Assembly (NCBI RefSeq): GCF_025118155.1
Contig: NW_026251389.1
Coordinates: 868,001 to 932,000, forward strand
Length of the DNA: 64,000 nt
From: Cokeromyces recurvatus
Lineage: Eukaryota; Mucoromycota; Mucoromycetes; Mucorales; Mucoraceae
Reading direction: 5' to 3'
Shown here: one piece after another, positions 9,978 to 21,878 of the stretch
How the letters are laid out: each line of letters starts with the position of its first letter
How positions within the stretch are numbered: position 1 is the stretch's first letter
Position numbers and translations under genes: made by a program
Notes under the pieces: model-generated
The model's database searches: none
The model's input: only the letters and a program-made list of their open reading frames with translations
What the model was told of the DNA's origin: nothing

Positions 9978-9989
9978 TTGACACGTCAA
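9978..9989. promoter_or_regulatory. bZIP-like inverted repeat upstream of metallothionein
   Basis: TTGACACGTCAA is an inverted repeat of TTGAC half-sites with a two-base centre, like CRE/ATF-type bZIP sites. It lies about 170 bases upstream of the metallothionein start. Binding is inferred only. Confidence 0.35.
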
Positions 9990-10748
9990 ACGAGTATTTT
10001 TTGACTGTTATTGATGACATATGATTTGTGTCAGGGGGGGAGAGGAGAGAGAATACTAGCAAATCAAAAATCAAGCATTTATTATATTTATCTTCAGTAA
10101 ATTATTATTATTTTTCACTTTGGTCTTCATTTGCATAAATATCGCTGTGGGAAAACTTAGTCTTTTTTATTATTTTTTTCTTTCTTTCTTTTCTTTTCTT
10201 TTTTTTTTAATAGCTTTGATAACAGGGAGAAAGAAAAAATATATAATAAAAATAGCATTTATCCCTGGAATTTATTTAAGCTTTTTTTTAAAAAAAAAAA
10301 AGAAATAAATAAAAAAAAAACTTTAATTAATAATAAAGATACATGATCCTATCTAGTACAGAATAGATTATTATATATCAATACTCATTTAGACTAACAG
10401 ATTAATTATAAAATAAAGTAATTTATTGTTATATCGATATTTTCATGTTATTCACTCTTGTTTGAAACAATTATTTTATTACCGAAGAGGTGAATAGAGT
10501 TTACGCGTCATTGTTTATTATTATTGCTGCGTAGCAACGAATAGGAATAACATAGTAACGCTTATTTATAAAACTAATTGCACGCCCAAATCTCCCCCTT
10601 TTTTTTCTGATGCATGTATATAAATAAACATCGCAGTAGTATATGTTGACTTCATACTACGCGTAAATCCAATAAGTAGTTTTTTTTTTTTTTCTTATAT
10701 TATATCCATAATATCAGGGCTTTACCATCTCATTATTTGCTCATGAAA

Positions 10749-10749
<1 letters not shown>

Positions 10750-10792
<43 letters not shown>
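10750..10792. repeat. A43 homopolymer
   Basis: Uninterrupted run of 43 A, followed by GAAAAAGAAAAAG-type decay products. It is intergenic. Confidence 0.85.
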
Positions 10793-10794
<2 letters not shown>

Positions 10795-11505
10795 AAAAGA
10801 AAAAGAAAAGAAAAGGATTTCTAAACAATGATATAGTCCAAAATGAATTCTAATAAATAAAAATAAAAATGATCAGCAAAGTAAGACGAGTCTCCAGGCA
10901 TGATAATATACATATAAATATTTGGTTTAGATGAATAGTCTAGATCATAAAATAAAGACAATTATCGAAAGGTTAATTTTAGTAAATGATGATATTTAGC
11001 ACTGTAAAATGAGTATATAATATGCATGTGTTTATAATACATTATTATGTTGTTTATAATAATGAAAAAAAAAAAAAAAGAAAAAAAAGGGGGAGTTCTT
11101 AAAATTGATTGTTGATATATGTGAATAAATTGCTCTTTATATACATGTATATACTACTTCTTTGAGCTAATTGTAATGACTAATTCACAACAACAACAAC
11201 ATTACATATTGTTATCTTTTCTTTTTTTTTTTTTTTTTTTTTTTGTAAATATCTAGATTTGAATCCCTTTGTTGACAAAGACCTTTAATTGCTCTGGTTT
11301 TCGTGTTACATTTTTATGCAACTGAGGGACTCTAAAATTTGATTTTTTTTTTTTCTCTTTATTCAATAAATAGTAATACTTTTTTTTTCTTTGAACTATA
11401 TATAAATATGTTTTCGACAATAATAATAATATAATAATAAAAATATATTTACAAGACGAAATGATATGATAAAAATGAGAAAGGAGGAGGGAATATGAAG
11501 GTTAT

Positions 11506-12728
11506 TTAAAAAGATGCATTTGATGAGTTAAATAAAGTAGAGCTAAAAGAAGCTAATGTTTGATTTAATACAGCCATATGAGAATGCTCAATATGATATT
11601 TTAGTCCATTTAAATTCTTATATCGTTTACCACATTCACCAATTGTACATTGATAAGGTTTAGAAAGACTATCACTATCATCTTCAATTAAATTACAATG
11701 TCCATGTTGATTATGATATTTAAGTCCATTTGGATTTTTATATGCTTTATCACATCCGGAGACTGGACATTTGTAAGGCTTATCTGCATTATTAGCATCT
11801 ATTGAAAAGACTATTCAGAAAAGAAAAAAAGTCAAGTTAGTATATTAAGGTAGATAAATAAAAATAGATTTATAGATGTATATGACTTTACTTGAATTGG
11901 CAGAGGCTAATAAAGCACCTGCTTGGGCAAGAAATTCTTCATCTGTTAAAATAGGTGTAGGAACATCACCTCCATTTAATGAAGAAGATGCCATAGCTAA
12001 TTTCTTTACAGCAGATTGTGTTAAAAGATCTAAAGCAGAAGGTGTTTGATGATGATGATGACTACTACTATATTGACTATAAGTTCTCTTTTTATGATTA
12101 TGATTGGATGTCTTTTTAACTGCAGAAGTAGTCGTTTCTTGACTTGATTTCACCTTTTCTTTTTCCTTTTCCTTTTCTTCTACCTCTTCTTGTTTTTGTT
12201 CTTCATGTGTTGTGTTATAAAGATCAGATAAATAAGCAGCTGCCTTTTTTTAATCACTTCCATGTCTGTTTGTAAAACGGGACTTGTTGGAACAGAATCA
12301 TCAAGAGAAGCAAAAGATAGAGAAGGAGAAGACCAAGCGTCTTCTTCATCAAAGAATGATCCATCATCACTTTCTATACGTACATGACATTCCTCATAAT
12401 GTTGCAAGAGGTCATGTAAATCTTCAAGGACAAGACCACAGCAAGCAAAATCACGACAAAACGAAGCTTCAAGATCCTTTGATTCAAAAGCATCTTTAAT
12501 ATCATTTTGTGGCACGCAAAGCTGAAAATCATAAGCACTAATGTTATATAATTAGTTATCTATAAGCGCGTTTTTCTTTCCTTCTTTTTCGTTTTTTTTA
12601 AAAAAAAAAAAAAAAAGAAAAAGAAAAAAGGAGATAGAGAATGATACATACTCAAAGTTAATATCTTGTTTAGGTATGGTAATTGTACTCATACGACGAA
12701 TCGAACTATATTCAACAGGAACTGGCAT
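11506..12728 (-). CDS. Sfp1-like C2H2 zinc-finger transcription factor with a one-base frame break
   Basis: The minus-strand exons are 12728..12652, 12537..11892 and 11810..11506 (alternative acceptor at 11798). Residues near 26-70 hold an atypical finger: F-C-R-D-F-A-C-C-G-L then H-D-L-L-Q-H-Y-E-E-C-H. The end carries two paired fingers, Y-K-C-P-V-S-G-C-D-K-A-Y-K-N and Y-Q-C-T-I-G-E-C-G-K-R-Y-K-N, each followed by N-G-L-K-Y-H and a second His. This layout matches fungal Sfp1-type regulators, which in yeast control ribosome and cell-size genes; the target set here is unknown. Exon 2 is open in one frame up to codons I-K-K and then in another from K-A-A-A-Y-L-S-D. The shift falls in a 7-base A tract (plus strand T7, 12245-12251), and one extra A would give about 342 residues. 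It is either an assembly indel, transcript slippage or a real mutation. Confidence 0.8.
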
Positions 12729-13935
12729 TTAATTATAAAATATATATTCAAATCAAGATAATAGATTAAACTCTTTTATGTAATGATAACAATAAAAGAA
12801 AAAGAAGAAGAGTAAAAAAAAAGATAGAGAGAGAGAAAAAAAAAAAAAAAAGTGTATTGCGATTTGCTTCTTTTCTATTTAAATACACAATTGTACATCA
12901 TATTTCATAACTCCGCTTAGTATTACCTTGCTATCGGTAGTTCAAATCAAGTCATTTTTAACTAACGACATATGAGACAAAAAAAAAAAAAAAACGACAT
13001 TTTGCTATTCCGTCTTAAAGTCAATTTTATTAACAAATGAAAGAAAGAAGAAGAAAAAGTCAACTATTTATGAACAAATAAAAAAATAAAATAAAAAAAA
13101 GGATATATTGACAACATATAAAGTATTGAAAAAAGAAATAATTTATAAAATTCATGTGAGTTGATATTGTTGTAATAAAATAACAGCAGAAAGAAGTATA
13201 AATATTAAAGTTAAAAAAAAAAAACTGGATATCAAGGAAAAAAAAATAAAAAATACAAGTTACAGCATGCTGATTATTTAATTAGTAGTAGTTGTAAATA
13301 ATAATGACACCTTTAAGCTCACATACACAAAAAAAAAGACTACTACTAACTACTTCTTTGATGTATTATATATGTCATTTATTTGATATAGTCGTGTTAT
13401 ACATTGTGTTCTACTTAGGAAATATAGAATAAAGTGTTATGATTATTTTAGTTTATATTTTTCTATTCTACTAAAATAGCTGTAAGTAGCATGAAACTTT
13501 AATAAAAAGTCAAATTAGTTTATTCTCTTTTCCCTTATCTCCTTTTTTTTTGGGCTGAATTCTTCTTCTTTATTGAATACATAACATATCTATTTATATT
13601 GTTTGTTAATAGTAATAGTTGTTGTACAGGTTACTTTATCTATTGTAATGACACATGACACATACACACACAACAATATGAAATACATGCTATTACCAAA
13701 ATATGGATCGGCATTTCTATATCGAGAAAACGAATGCTATAAACTGGCGTCACTTGCATTTACATTATCTTCTCTTTTTTTTGTTTTATACAAAATATAT
13801 AAAAATCATTCACTTTCATGATAATGCATTGCATCTCATGTGACTGTTTAAATGGATATGGTAACCAATTAAAGATATTAAACTTTTTTTTTCCATGTCT
13901 GTTTTTTTTTTCATTTTAATTCATCTCAATTAAAG
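12729..13935. promoter_or_regulatory. Divergent intergenic region, zinc-finger gene and Gemin7-like gene
   Basis: 1.2 kb with poly-A blocks (near 12838-12851 and 12979-12993). A 72-codon open frame at 13603-13821 has no family resemblance and was not accepted. Promoters for both flanking genes must lie here. Confidence 0.4.
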
Positions 13936-14172
13936 ATGGACAAAAAAGATCTGTTACGAGATCGTTATTTACAGCTTTGGCTAAATGTGACTGACACAAA
14001 ACCTCAATGTAAATTTCATTTATATGGGGGAACAGTTGTTCAAGGTGAATTGATTGCAACAGATAGTGAAAATAATCGGTTTAGAGTTAATCAATTAGAA
14101 TCACCACTTGGAATTTACAATAAAGTTATTGTTCGTGGAACTGATGTCGATTGGATTGAATGGAAGATTTAA
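13936..14172 (+). CDS. GEMIN7: Gemin7-like Sm-fold protein (SMN complex)
   Basis: A single exon of 78 residues. The order of blocks fits Gemin7: an N-terminal helix L-L-R-D-R-Y-L-Q-L-W-L, a first strand C-K-F-H-L-Y-G-G-T-V-V, an acidic turn A-T-D-S-E-N-N-R-F-R-V-N, the diagnostic L-E-S-P-L-G-I-Y (human L-Q-T-P-L-G-V), then V-I-V-R-G-T-D-V-D-W-I (human L-L-R-C-S-D-I-I). Gemin7 pairs with Gemin6 as an Sm-like dimer in the SMN complex that loads Sm rings onto spliceosomal snRNAs. The length, about the Sm domain alone, is shorter than human Gemin7 (about 130 residues), which has a long N-terminus. An in-frame earlier ATG is absent. A generic LSm protein is the alternative. Confidence 0.72.
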   Translation: MDKKDLLRDRYLQLWLNVTDTKPQCKFHLYGGTVVQGELIATDSENNRFRVNQLESPLGIYNKVIVRGTDVDWIEWKI

Positions 14173-14731
14173 TTATACAGAAATATTCTTAACTCTAGTT
14201 TGATGTAAAATACTATATTCTTCTTCCCTATCCATGTTTATATTATGCATCTATCAATCTCTCCTCCTGTGCCCTGGATACAAAGAGCTTTCATTGGTAA
14301 AGATAATCAATTGAAACTCCTAGTGATTTTCATTAATAATAAAAACTATTTTTTTTTTTTTTGTTTGTTGTTTCACAATACCCTTTATTATTTGGATCTC
14401 AAAAAAAAAAAAAAAAAAAAAAAAAAAACCGCCATGAAGTGAACAAAAAAAATGTGTTTTAAAACAACTAAATATTTTTTTTTTAATATCAAGCAATTGT
14501 TTTAAACCAAAAAAAAAAAAAAATCTTTGTTTTATAATTGTATATATCATGTTTACATGCATTTCTTTTTTCAATGAATTTGTACAACTGATTTTTTTTT
14601 TTTTTTTTTGCATCTCCCGAAATTTTATCATAGTGCAAAAAAGAATATCCAAGGAAGCAAGAAATAAAACATGCTATTGCAATAATAATAATAATAATAA
14701 TAATACAATGATGATGATCCGAAGTAGCAGA

Positions 14732-14734
<3 letters not shown>

Positions 14735-14773
<39 letters not shown>
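14735..14773. repeat. A39 homopolymer
   Basis: Uninterrupted A run that creates false Lys or Phe open frames on both strands. Confidence 0.85.
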
Positions 14774-14774
<1 letters not shown>

Positions 14775-17700
14775 ATCCTTCATTAATAAAAAGTTATATA
14801 ACATACTCAAAAGTCTAAATGATAATTTTAACAGATTTAGTTGGTCCAAATAATAGACACCATGCTGAATTATTCTGATACACTTTTATATTACACTATT
14901 TCCGCTGAATGGTGGTCTAGTAACATAGATTTTTGGAAATAAATAGTATATTTATAATGCATAAAAACAGTGGACATCACACAAAATTCAAACACTCGCC
15001 TTACAAGTAATTTCTCTAAAAATAGATACTTAACCCATCATCATCGTTGTATTTAGCTTTAATTCTCTATTCTATTGTTTACTTTAATTCAAACCTATTT
15101 AATAGAAAATATGGATAGTAATAATAGTCGCTTATATGTTGTACAATAGATATTACTTGAACTGACTTATAATTGGATAAGAACACATTTGTTTTATACC
15201 GAGAATGAACTCTTTTTTTTTTTAATATCAATAAAGAAGACTCCTCATATCTTATTTTTCTTTTTCGAAATACAACTTGATTTCTATGTCAAATATTCAC
15301 ACTTATTGTTGTAAATCAGACATTTAAAATTGCTTTGATCCATTCATATCGGCCCTCTTTTTGCTTCTACACAGTTATCAGTCCACATTTATTATTTATT
15401 GTTACTACACAATCATTATGACTAAGGAATCTATTTGAAATTAAAAAAAAAAGAAAAAAAAAAGAAAACGATATATAGTGTTAAAGATTTACTTGTTATT
15501 GTCTTCATCATGGTATCACTGCTTTGGGCTTGTCATTTTCTTAAAAAAATAAAATAAATGAATAAATGGATCTGTTTCGCTTCTTTCCACCTCAGACAGA
15601 CTTCACATGATGCCCGGAATCTGTCTCTGAAATACCACGTTTTTGTGTTTCTTCTTTATAACGTAAATAAGATGACTATTGAAAAAAAACTGAATACTGC
15701 TGTAGTTACTGAGCTTGATAAAGATGGGTAGGAGATTTTGTTTTTTCCCCCCTTCCTCCTTGCTGACAATAAGAAACGATGAATAAATCTACTTTATAAA
15801 TAAACATACATGCACAAATGTAAACAGTATACGTAAGAGTCTCAATCTGAATATTTTCTCATTATAATAGAACACTTTTTTTTTATCTAGTAATTGCAAT
15901 AATATCAAGTAGTAGTAGCTTCTTCTTCCCATTTGACTCAGTATAGACAATTTAACGAACTTTATTATCACATATCTTCTTTTCATAATAATACAAATGA
16001 ATCCCATTTATAGTAGTTCCTTTTCTTTAATACACTACTTTTGGGGTTAATAAAGAAAGTCAGCGTTTTACAAACAAATTAGAGAAAAAAAAATATCCCT
16101 TGTGTAATCTTTACTAAAAGTCCTTTTTGATCCTTATTTCTTCTTTCAAAAGAAATTTGATAAAAAATTATTTTCTGAAGCTGCGGTTAAAATTATATAA
16201 TACAGCAACGGCGGTAATAAAGTTAAAGTTTTTTTTTTTTTGTAGTCTATTATTTTCATTCAATAAAGTTTAATTCAGTCGCCTACGTAATAAATATTTA
16301 CTATTTTTTCAAGTTAAATTATCGTAGTTCATTTAAATAAAAGTAACCTTCTGATGTTGTTGTAGCTGCTGCTGCTGCTGTATTATTCTTAGACAGTTGA
16401 CAAGTTGTATTACCTATTTTTTATGCATGTGATATAAAGTTTTGTAATAAGTAGAGATTTTACTATTTTTTTTTAAAAAAAAACTATTATTCTACTTGTT
16501 TTTAAATATGTATAAAAAAAAAGTAACTACTAATAATGCAACAAATAACACGTAAACGGTAAATTATTAAATTTGAGTTTAATGCATTATCTCTTGATAA
16601 AAAAAAAGGGAAATTATTAAAATGTTGCAATATAATGATGTAATAATTAAAATAAGAATTATTCAAATGAAAAATATGTATGCATACATGTATGTATGTT
16701 AGTATGAAAGAGCGTAGGGACATGATGAGCAGAATCATATAAAATGACTCCTTTCGAAAAAATTCTTTTACTGCTGTCAAAGAAGCCGATCCTATTTATA
16801 CACTTGCAAAAGTATGCTGATAACAGTCATTCTTAAGGATGCACGCACGTATATAGGCCTCAATGATATATTTGCTCGTAACAGTTTTCCGATACAAAAG
16901 AGATACAACAAAAAAAAAAGCTCATATTAACACGAATGAAAAAATGAAGCTTACTAATAATGCTTTTGACCATCAGTTTAATATATTATCTTTATTTATT
17001 GCTTATTGGTTTTGTTTAACATAATACAAACATGTAAGAAACTCGTAAAACACACACACCCTTCCCGAGTATCTGTTAAAGAGCCCTTCTATCCAAGATG
17101 TTTTTTTTTATTATTATTATTCTTATTAATAAACAAGTCGAGTATATATGCTGGTAGCAAAAAACAAAAGAATTCATTTTTGTCTACTTTTATTCTTGAT
17201 AGAAACGCGTAAAGGTAGTTTCCTATATTAACTTAATTAAATGTAGTACAATAGGCTCTTCTTTATTTAATTGATTTGATAAAATAGATAATACTCGAGT
17301 TTTTTTTTTCATTTTACTCTTAATTTCCTTGATCAATCAATCATTCAAACATAAAATAAAGAAGGCATCATTATCAATCAACTTTATTATTATAAATAGC
17401 AATTCAAGCTGATATTAACATAGTCTCCCGCCCCGTGTTTTATTAACAATCATTATATCTATTCATATTTACACACAAAACGGAAAGAGAGGAAGAGAAC
17501 TATTTTTCTTCTTGATAAAGAGAACCATTAAATTATCAGATGTTGTTTTTTATTATCATTATGATGACATTTTATTCGTTAATACTGAGAAAACACTAAT
17601 TTTTATCCCCCCCAAGTAGGGTTTTAACATGTTATGTGTGTTAAGATGCTTTTATTCTCAAAAATCAATTGTTTCCATCATTTTATTTCCTCTAATACTG

Positions 17701-18716
17701 TCGAGCATGGTTTATTCGTGTCGGTCTCTGAGGACGGGAGATATTTCCCTTATAAATCGCTATGGCTTCATGAGGAACGGAACCCCTATTCAGTTTATAA
17801 ATTAATTGGTTTACTTTTAAGTTCAAAACAATCATTTCTTTGTCTTGAAATAAAAATAAGAACAAGGGATTTATCAAGGCCGTCTACTTACAACAGCGAT
17901 AAGAAGCTTTGTTGTCCAAGTAATAAAAGGGGATAATAACTCTTTCTTTAAAATTAAAGAAGTGTAAACTAAATAGTGTTAATCATTCTTTATTTCTATT
18001 AATATTATAATAAAGCATCAAGTCTATCTGTACATTTAGGAGATAATAACAAAGTTACCTAAAATAGAGTATAATTTCATAAATATTAGCCACCTTTCTC
18101 CTTTTCACATTTTAATAATAATCATTCAATCTAGCATATATATAAAGACAAGACTTTAATTTATCGAGCCAAAGCTATAGACTCTATTTTACTACAATTC
18201 ATGGTCTTTTTTTTTTAAAAAAAAAATGTGTCATATGTTCTAGAATAAGAAACATATTCACATAACCTAGAGAAAGACAAAAGATATCAAGTGACTAGAT
18301 GTATATACAGTTTGAAAAGATACAAAGCCTAGAAAGTTAAAGTATCCCCCCTGCTTAAAAAAACAACAACAACAACCTTATCTACTCCTAGGTAAGCAAT
18401 AGCTCTCTCTTTTCTGGCGAGTAGAATGGTGTAGTAAATAAGATACCTGTATAATAACCCTATCAAATTTCAAAAATGAGAGACCTTTATCTTTTAATGA
18501 TTGCATCTAAACTGGATGGTATTGTTAGATCCCATATATACTAATTTAATAAAAAAAAAACAAAAAACCATGTAGAATCTTAGTAATTAATATAAGCACT
18601 AGCCATTATTAAAGAATAAATATACACTCTTAACAAAAGTAAAAAAAAAATTAAACAAAAAAGTTAGAGAAGCTTAAGTTGCGTTTTGGCACATCTCATT
18701 CCCTCTCCTTAGTGTA

Positions 18717-18739
18717 TACACACACACACACACACACAA
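18717..18739. repeat. (AC)n microsatellite
   Basis: A run of about eleven AC units inside the gene-poor region. Confidence 0.8.
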
Positions 18740-21460
18740 TGCTAAGCTATCATAATCATCAGACATTTGTTGGAATTAGATACAATTTTATTTAGTATAT
18801 AATATTTTGTATTTTGCATGGAAATTCCTTCTTTTTTTTTTTTTAATCCATTGTTTGGTATCTTATTAATCTTATATCGTCATCATTAAGCACAATGGCC
18901 ATCTAATTTACATATTAGTCTGTAGCATATTATTGTTTAATTGCATCGTTTGTCTAAAATTACAGCTTTATAATTTATATGCTCGATTTTCTTTTAAAAG
19001 TTATTAGAAAATGCGGTGAATCTATTAACCCTCCCACCCCGCAGTTCTCGTTATCTAATACAATAGGTACATCTTGTAGAGAAGTCCTTTTTTTTTTAAC
19101 AGCGCATCATTGGAGTAGATTTTCTCCATATTTTAAGGAGAAATTGGTAGAATATAATGCTGATGATAATATAGCAACCCACCACTAACCATCAAGATAT
19201 GCATAATATCTACGCTAAATTTATCAAAGAATGAGTTATAAATAATGCAAGTAAAACCTTCTTTATTAAGGACGTTCTTGATTCATATGTTAGATCAAAC
19301 CATGGTGAATTATATGGCATAAAGAGCCTTATACTGTATTATATAGGAAAGAAAAAAGTACATATACACACACACACATATATATATATATATGTATATA
19401 CATTGATTCAATATCCTTGATAGTATTTTTAAATATGGCCTCTTTGAAAAAAAAAAAAAAAAAAACTTTCAAATTAGAAGGCTGTGAAGTCTTTCAATAT
19501 GCCTTGCTGAAGGAAAATGAGTTAACTGATATAAAACTACAAGCCAATAGAAAAAAAAATTCAATATGAATTCAAAGGATTATAGAAACTCAAGCAAGTA
19601 TAAGGTTACTTGGATTTTGTAACTGAGAATAGTCCCTCGACAAGAAAAAATAGGGTCCATGGCTTATATTATCAAACAAACGACTTCATAGTGTGTAAAA
19701 ATACACAAAAAAACGAAGAGAAAAATAATAAAAAAAAAATGCTTTCCTACTAGAAAGTAACGAATCAAATAATATGATAGAATTAAAGTTTCAACACATA
19801 GAATTTCTGCGCAATTTCTTTAATATGATTTCAGGAACAATCCTTCGATAGAAAAAAAAAGTGTTGTTTATGGCCTTTCTAGAAATCAGTTCAATTTTGT
19901 TATCAAATCTTTGGAGGCATCCCATTTTAAATGCTTCTATCGGCACTCAAGAAGCTGAAACCGGTTGCTGTGTTCATAAGAGAGAAAAAAACCCTCCCCC
20001 CAACAGTATTATTAAACTACGCAGAAACAAAAAGTCTCGAATAAGAGAATTACAAGAATATGAACTTTTAAATAAAGACTATGACTTTATCAACAAAGAG
20101 GGGTTTCGATATACATATTTGAAGATACTGTAGCAAATCTAAGAAAGATAAATTTATGAAAGCAGTTATTTTTAATTTTTTTTTAATCAGAGAAGTCACG
20201 ATGACTATTGCTATAATTGTGATTTTGTCTTTATGACAAAATTAATCGTCGAAATAAAACGTCAGTTATTACATAATAAATAAACATTTGAAATAAAATC
20301 AGTATATTGTGCTTTACAACACAAAATTCACTCAGCCTATAGTCGTTGTTAGACTATATCTGGACATAATATTAATTATATATTGTATTACGTAATAATA
20401 GAATGGATACTACTCAATTACATATTTATTTAGAATTATATATTATGAATATAACGATATTTCATGATGAAATTTTAATATAGTGACATATTTTAATACT
20501 TGATATTAATATATTATTTACCCCGCTAAAAAAAAAAATATAAATATTAATATTTTTTGAAACCGCGACAGCTTATGGAGAAAAGATAAAGATATCTTAT
20601 TGTAGATGTAATATTCCGATACAATTCTGTATTACACCACATTTTTTTTTGTGGCAAAGTCACATGTCCATAAATAGTACCATCGTTTATCTTACATATA
20701 AATATCCCATTATTATATTTCCATTTTTTCTTTTTTTTTTGTATTATAACTATACAAAGTTTTCATAGACTTTCTTCCTGTTTTTGTTAGATTTTTACTA
20801 TTCAAGTCATTCTCCATCATTAAGATGAAAGAAGGATTTACAACATCAGTGCCAGACTATATAAATAAAAAGCGTATTTAAAACTTTTAGAAGCTTTAAA
20901 TATCTACTTTTTTTTTATATAAAAACAAAACTCAAAAGAAAGCCATTGTACATATTAAGTCGAATCTCTTTAACAATAAATAAAAGCATAATTTAATTAA
21001 AAAACAAATGCTTGCTCACACCACAAAGGCCAACATTTTTTATTTTTTTTTTTAAAACCTCGTTGTATAATTGAGTAAAGAAAAATCCAATAATTACCTT
21101 TTAAGGTATTTATAGCGGAACAACAAGTGTGTATGTGACTTAGATTTAGATCTAGAATAAGTGAATCATACTTGTTAAAAAAAAATAGATCTTTCCTCTA
21201 TTTTCATATAAAATATATATCAAATAGAAAGTATTTTATTCTGTTAAAAAGCGACTAATGTTAAAATAAAGAAAAGAAAATGAACAAAGGGGTTTGATAA
21301 AAACAAATTTTCATTTAGGATTCTTGTCCATTATGCTTTATTTTTTTTATCTATTTATTTATTTTATTTTTTTTTATAGATATAAGACTCATAGATGAAC
21401 CTGGATTTATAACTGACTTTGAAAATTAGTTTCTTTTTTTTTTTTTAGAAAAAAAAAAAA

Positions 21461-21470
21461 GTATAAAAAG
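21461..21470 (+). promoter_or_regulatory. TATA-like box upstream of URA2-type gene
   Basis: GTATAAAAAG stands out after a T/A homopolymer about 410 bases upstream of the ATG at 21879. The leader between them is pyrimidine-rich. Confidence 0.35.
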
Positions 21471-21878
21471 GACTCCAAAATACAATTTATGAACTTTTCA
21501 GCTTCTTTGGCTGACAATTCCCGTATTACACTTTCTTTCTTATCAAATAAACTTTTTTTCTATTTTATAAATACCTATTTACATTACTTGTGTTCTCCAA
21601 ATCAAGGCACGCACAATTAAATTATCTTTCGAAATCAAGTTTCTTGTCATTTTCTGTGTGTATATAAATTAGATTTCCTTCTATTTTTTTTTTGTAAAGA
21701 TTTATTTCATGCAAATTTATGTTAATACAGACTATAGTTAATACGATACTAATGCATATTTTTTTTTCTTCATTTATATAAAGAATTTCAAGGAAAAAAA
21801 ATAATCGTCTAGACATTCTCTCGCATAGTATCTATTTAATCTATTAAGAATTTTCCTTTTTTTTTCTTTTCAAAAAAA

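Larger units (their letters stand above)
9812..11505. other. Intergenic: metallothionein promoter and zinc-finger gene 3' side
   Basis: 1.7 kb, very A/T-rich. Besides the TATA box and TTGACACGTCAA it holds a T run at 9928-9953, an imperfect palindrome ATTGCTGCGTAGCAAC at 10523-10538, a 43-base A run at 10750-10792, and another T run near 11223-11244. Open frames here are made of homopolymers and are not credible genes. Confidence 0.5.
14173..21878. other. 7.7 kb gene-poor region
   Basis: No gene could be supported here. It holds homopolymers (A39 at 14735-14773; T runs near 14592-14609), an ATT/AAT triplet run near 14682-14704, a (CTG)n tract near 16366-16380, and an (AC)n tract at 18717-18739. 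Several less A/T-rich islands are open on one or both strands: 15590-15730, 16690-16800, 17634-17940, 18979-19188 and 19861-20133. None has splice-linked partners or a recognisable motif. A weak exon-like segment is ATG 15671 to a GTAGGAG donor. The last 400 bases hold GTATAAAAAG at 21461-21470, a plausible TATA box for the URA2-type gene. Confidence 0.45.

Noticed and set aside
13603..13821. 72-codon plus-strand open frame upstream of the Gemin7-like gene
   Set aside because: Hydrophobic and low-complexity, no family, no intron signals, and no good start context.
14320..14818. Overlapping open frames on both strands full of Phe or Lys
   Set aside because: Created by long A and T homopolymers and AAT repeats.
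14905..14950. Sequence TCCGCTGAATGGTGGTCTAGT resembling the 5' half of a tRNA-Glu/Asp gene
   Set aside because: No matching 3' half, T-arm box (GGTTC-type) or acceptor stem follows.
15671..15730. Exon-like ATG segment followed by GTAGGAG
   Set aside because: No downstream exon in phase could be found on the plus strand.
17634..17936. 100-codon plus-strand and 61-cod minus-strand overlapping frames
   Set aside because: Both strands are open, neither matches a family, and no splice-linked partner was found.
19861..20133. 90-codon open frame with a Lys/Arg-rich end
   Set aside because: No recognisable domain or partner exon; described only as an open island in the gene-poor region.
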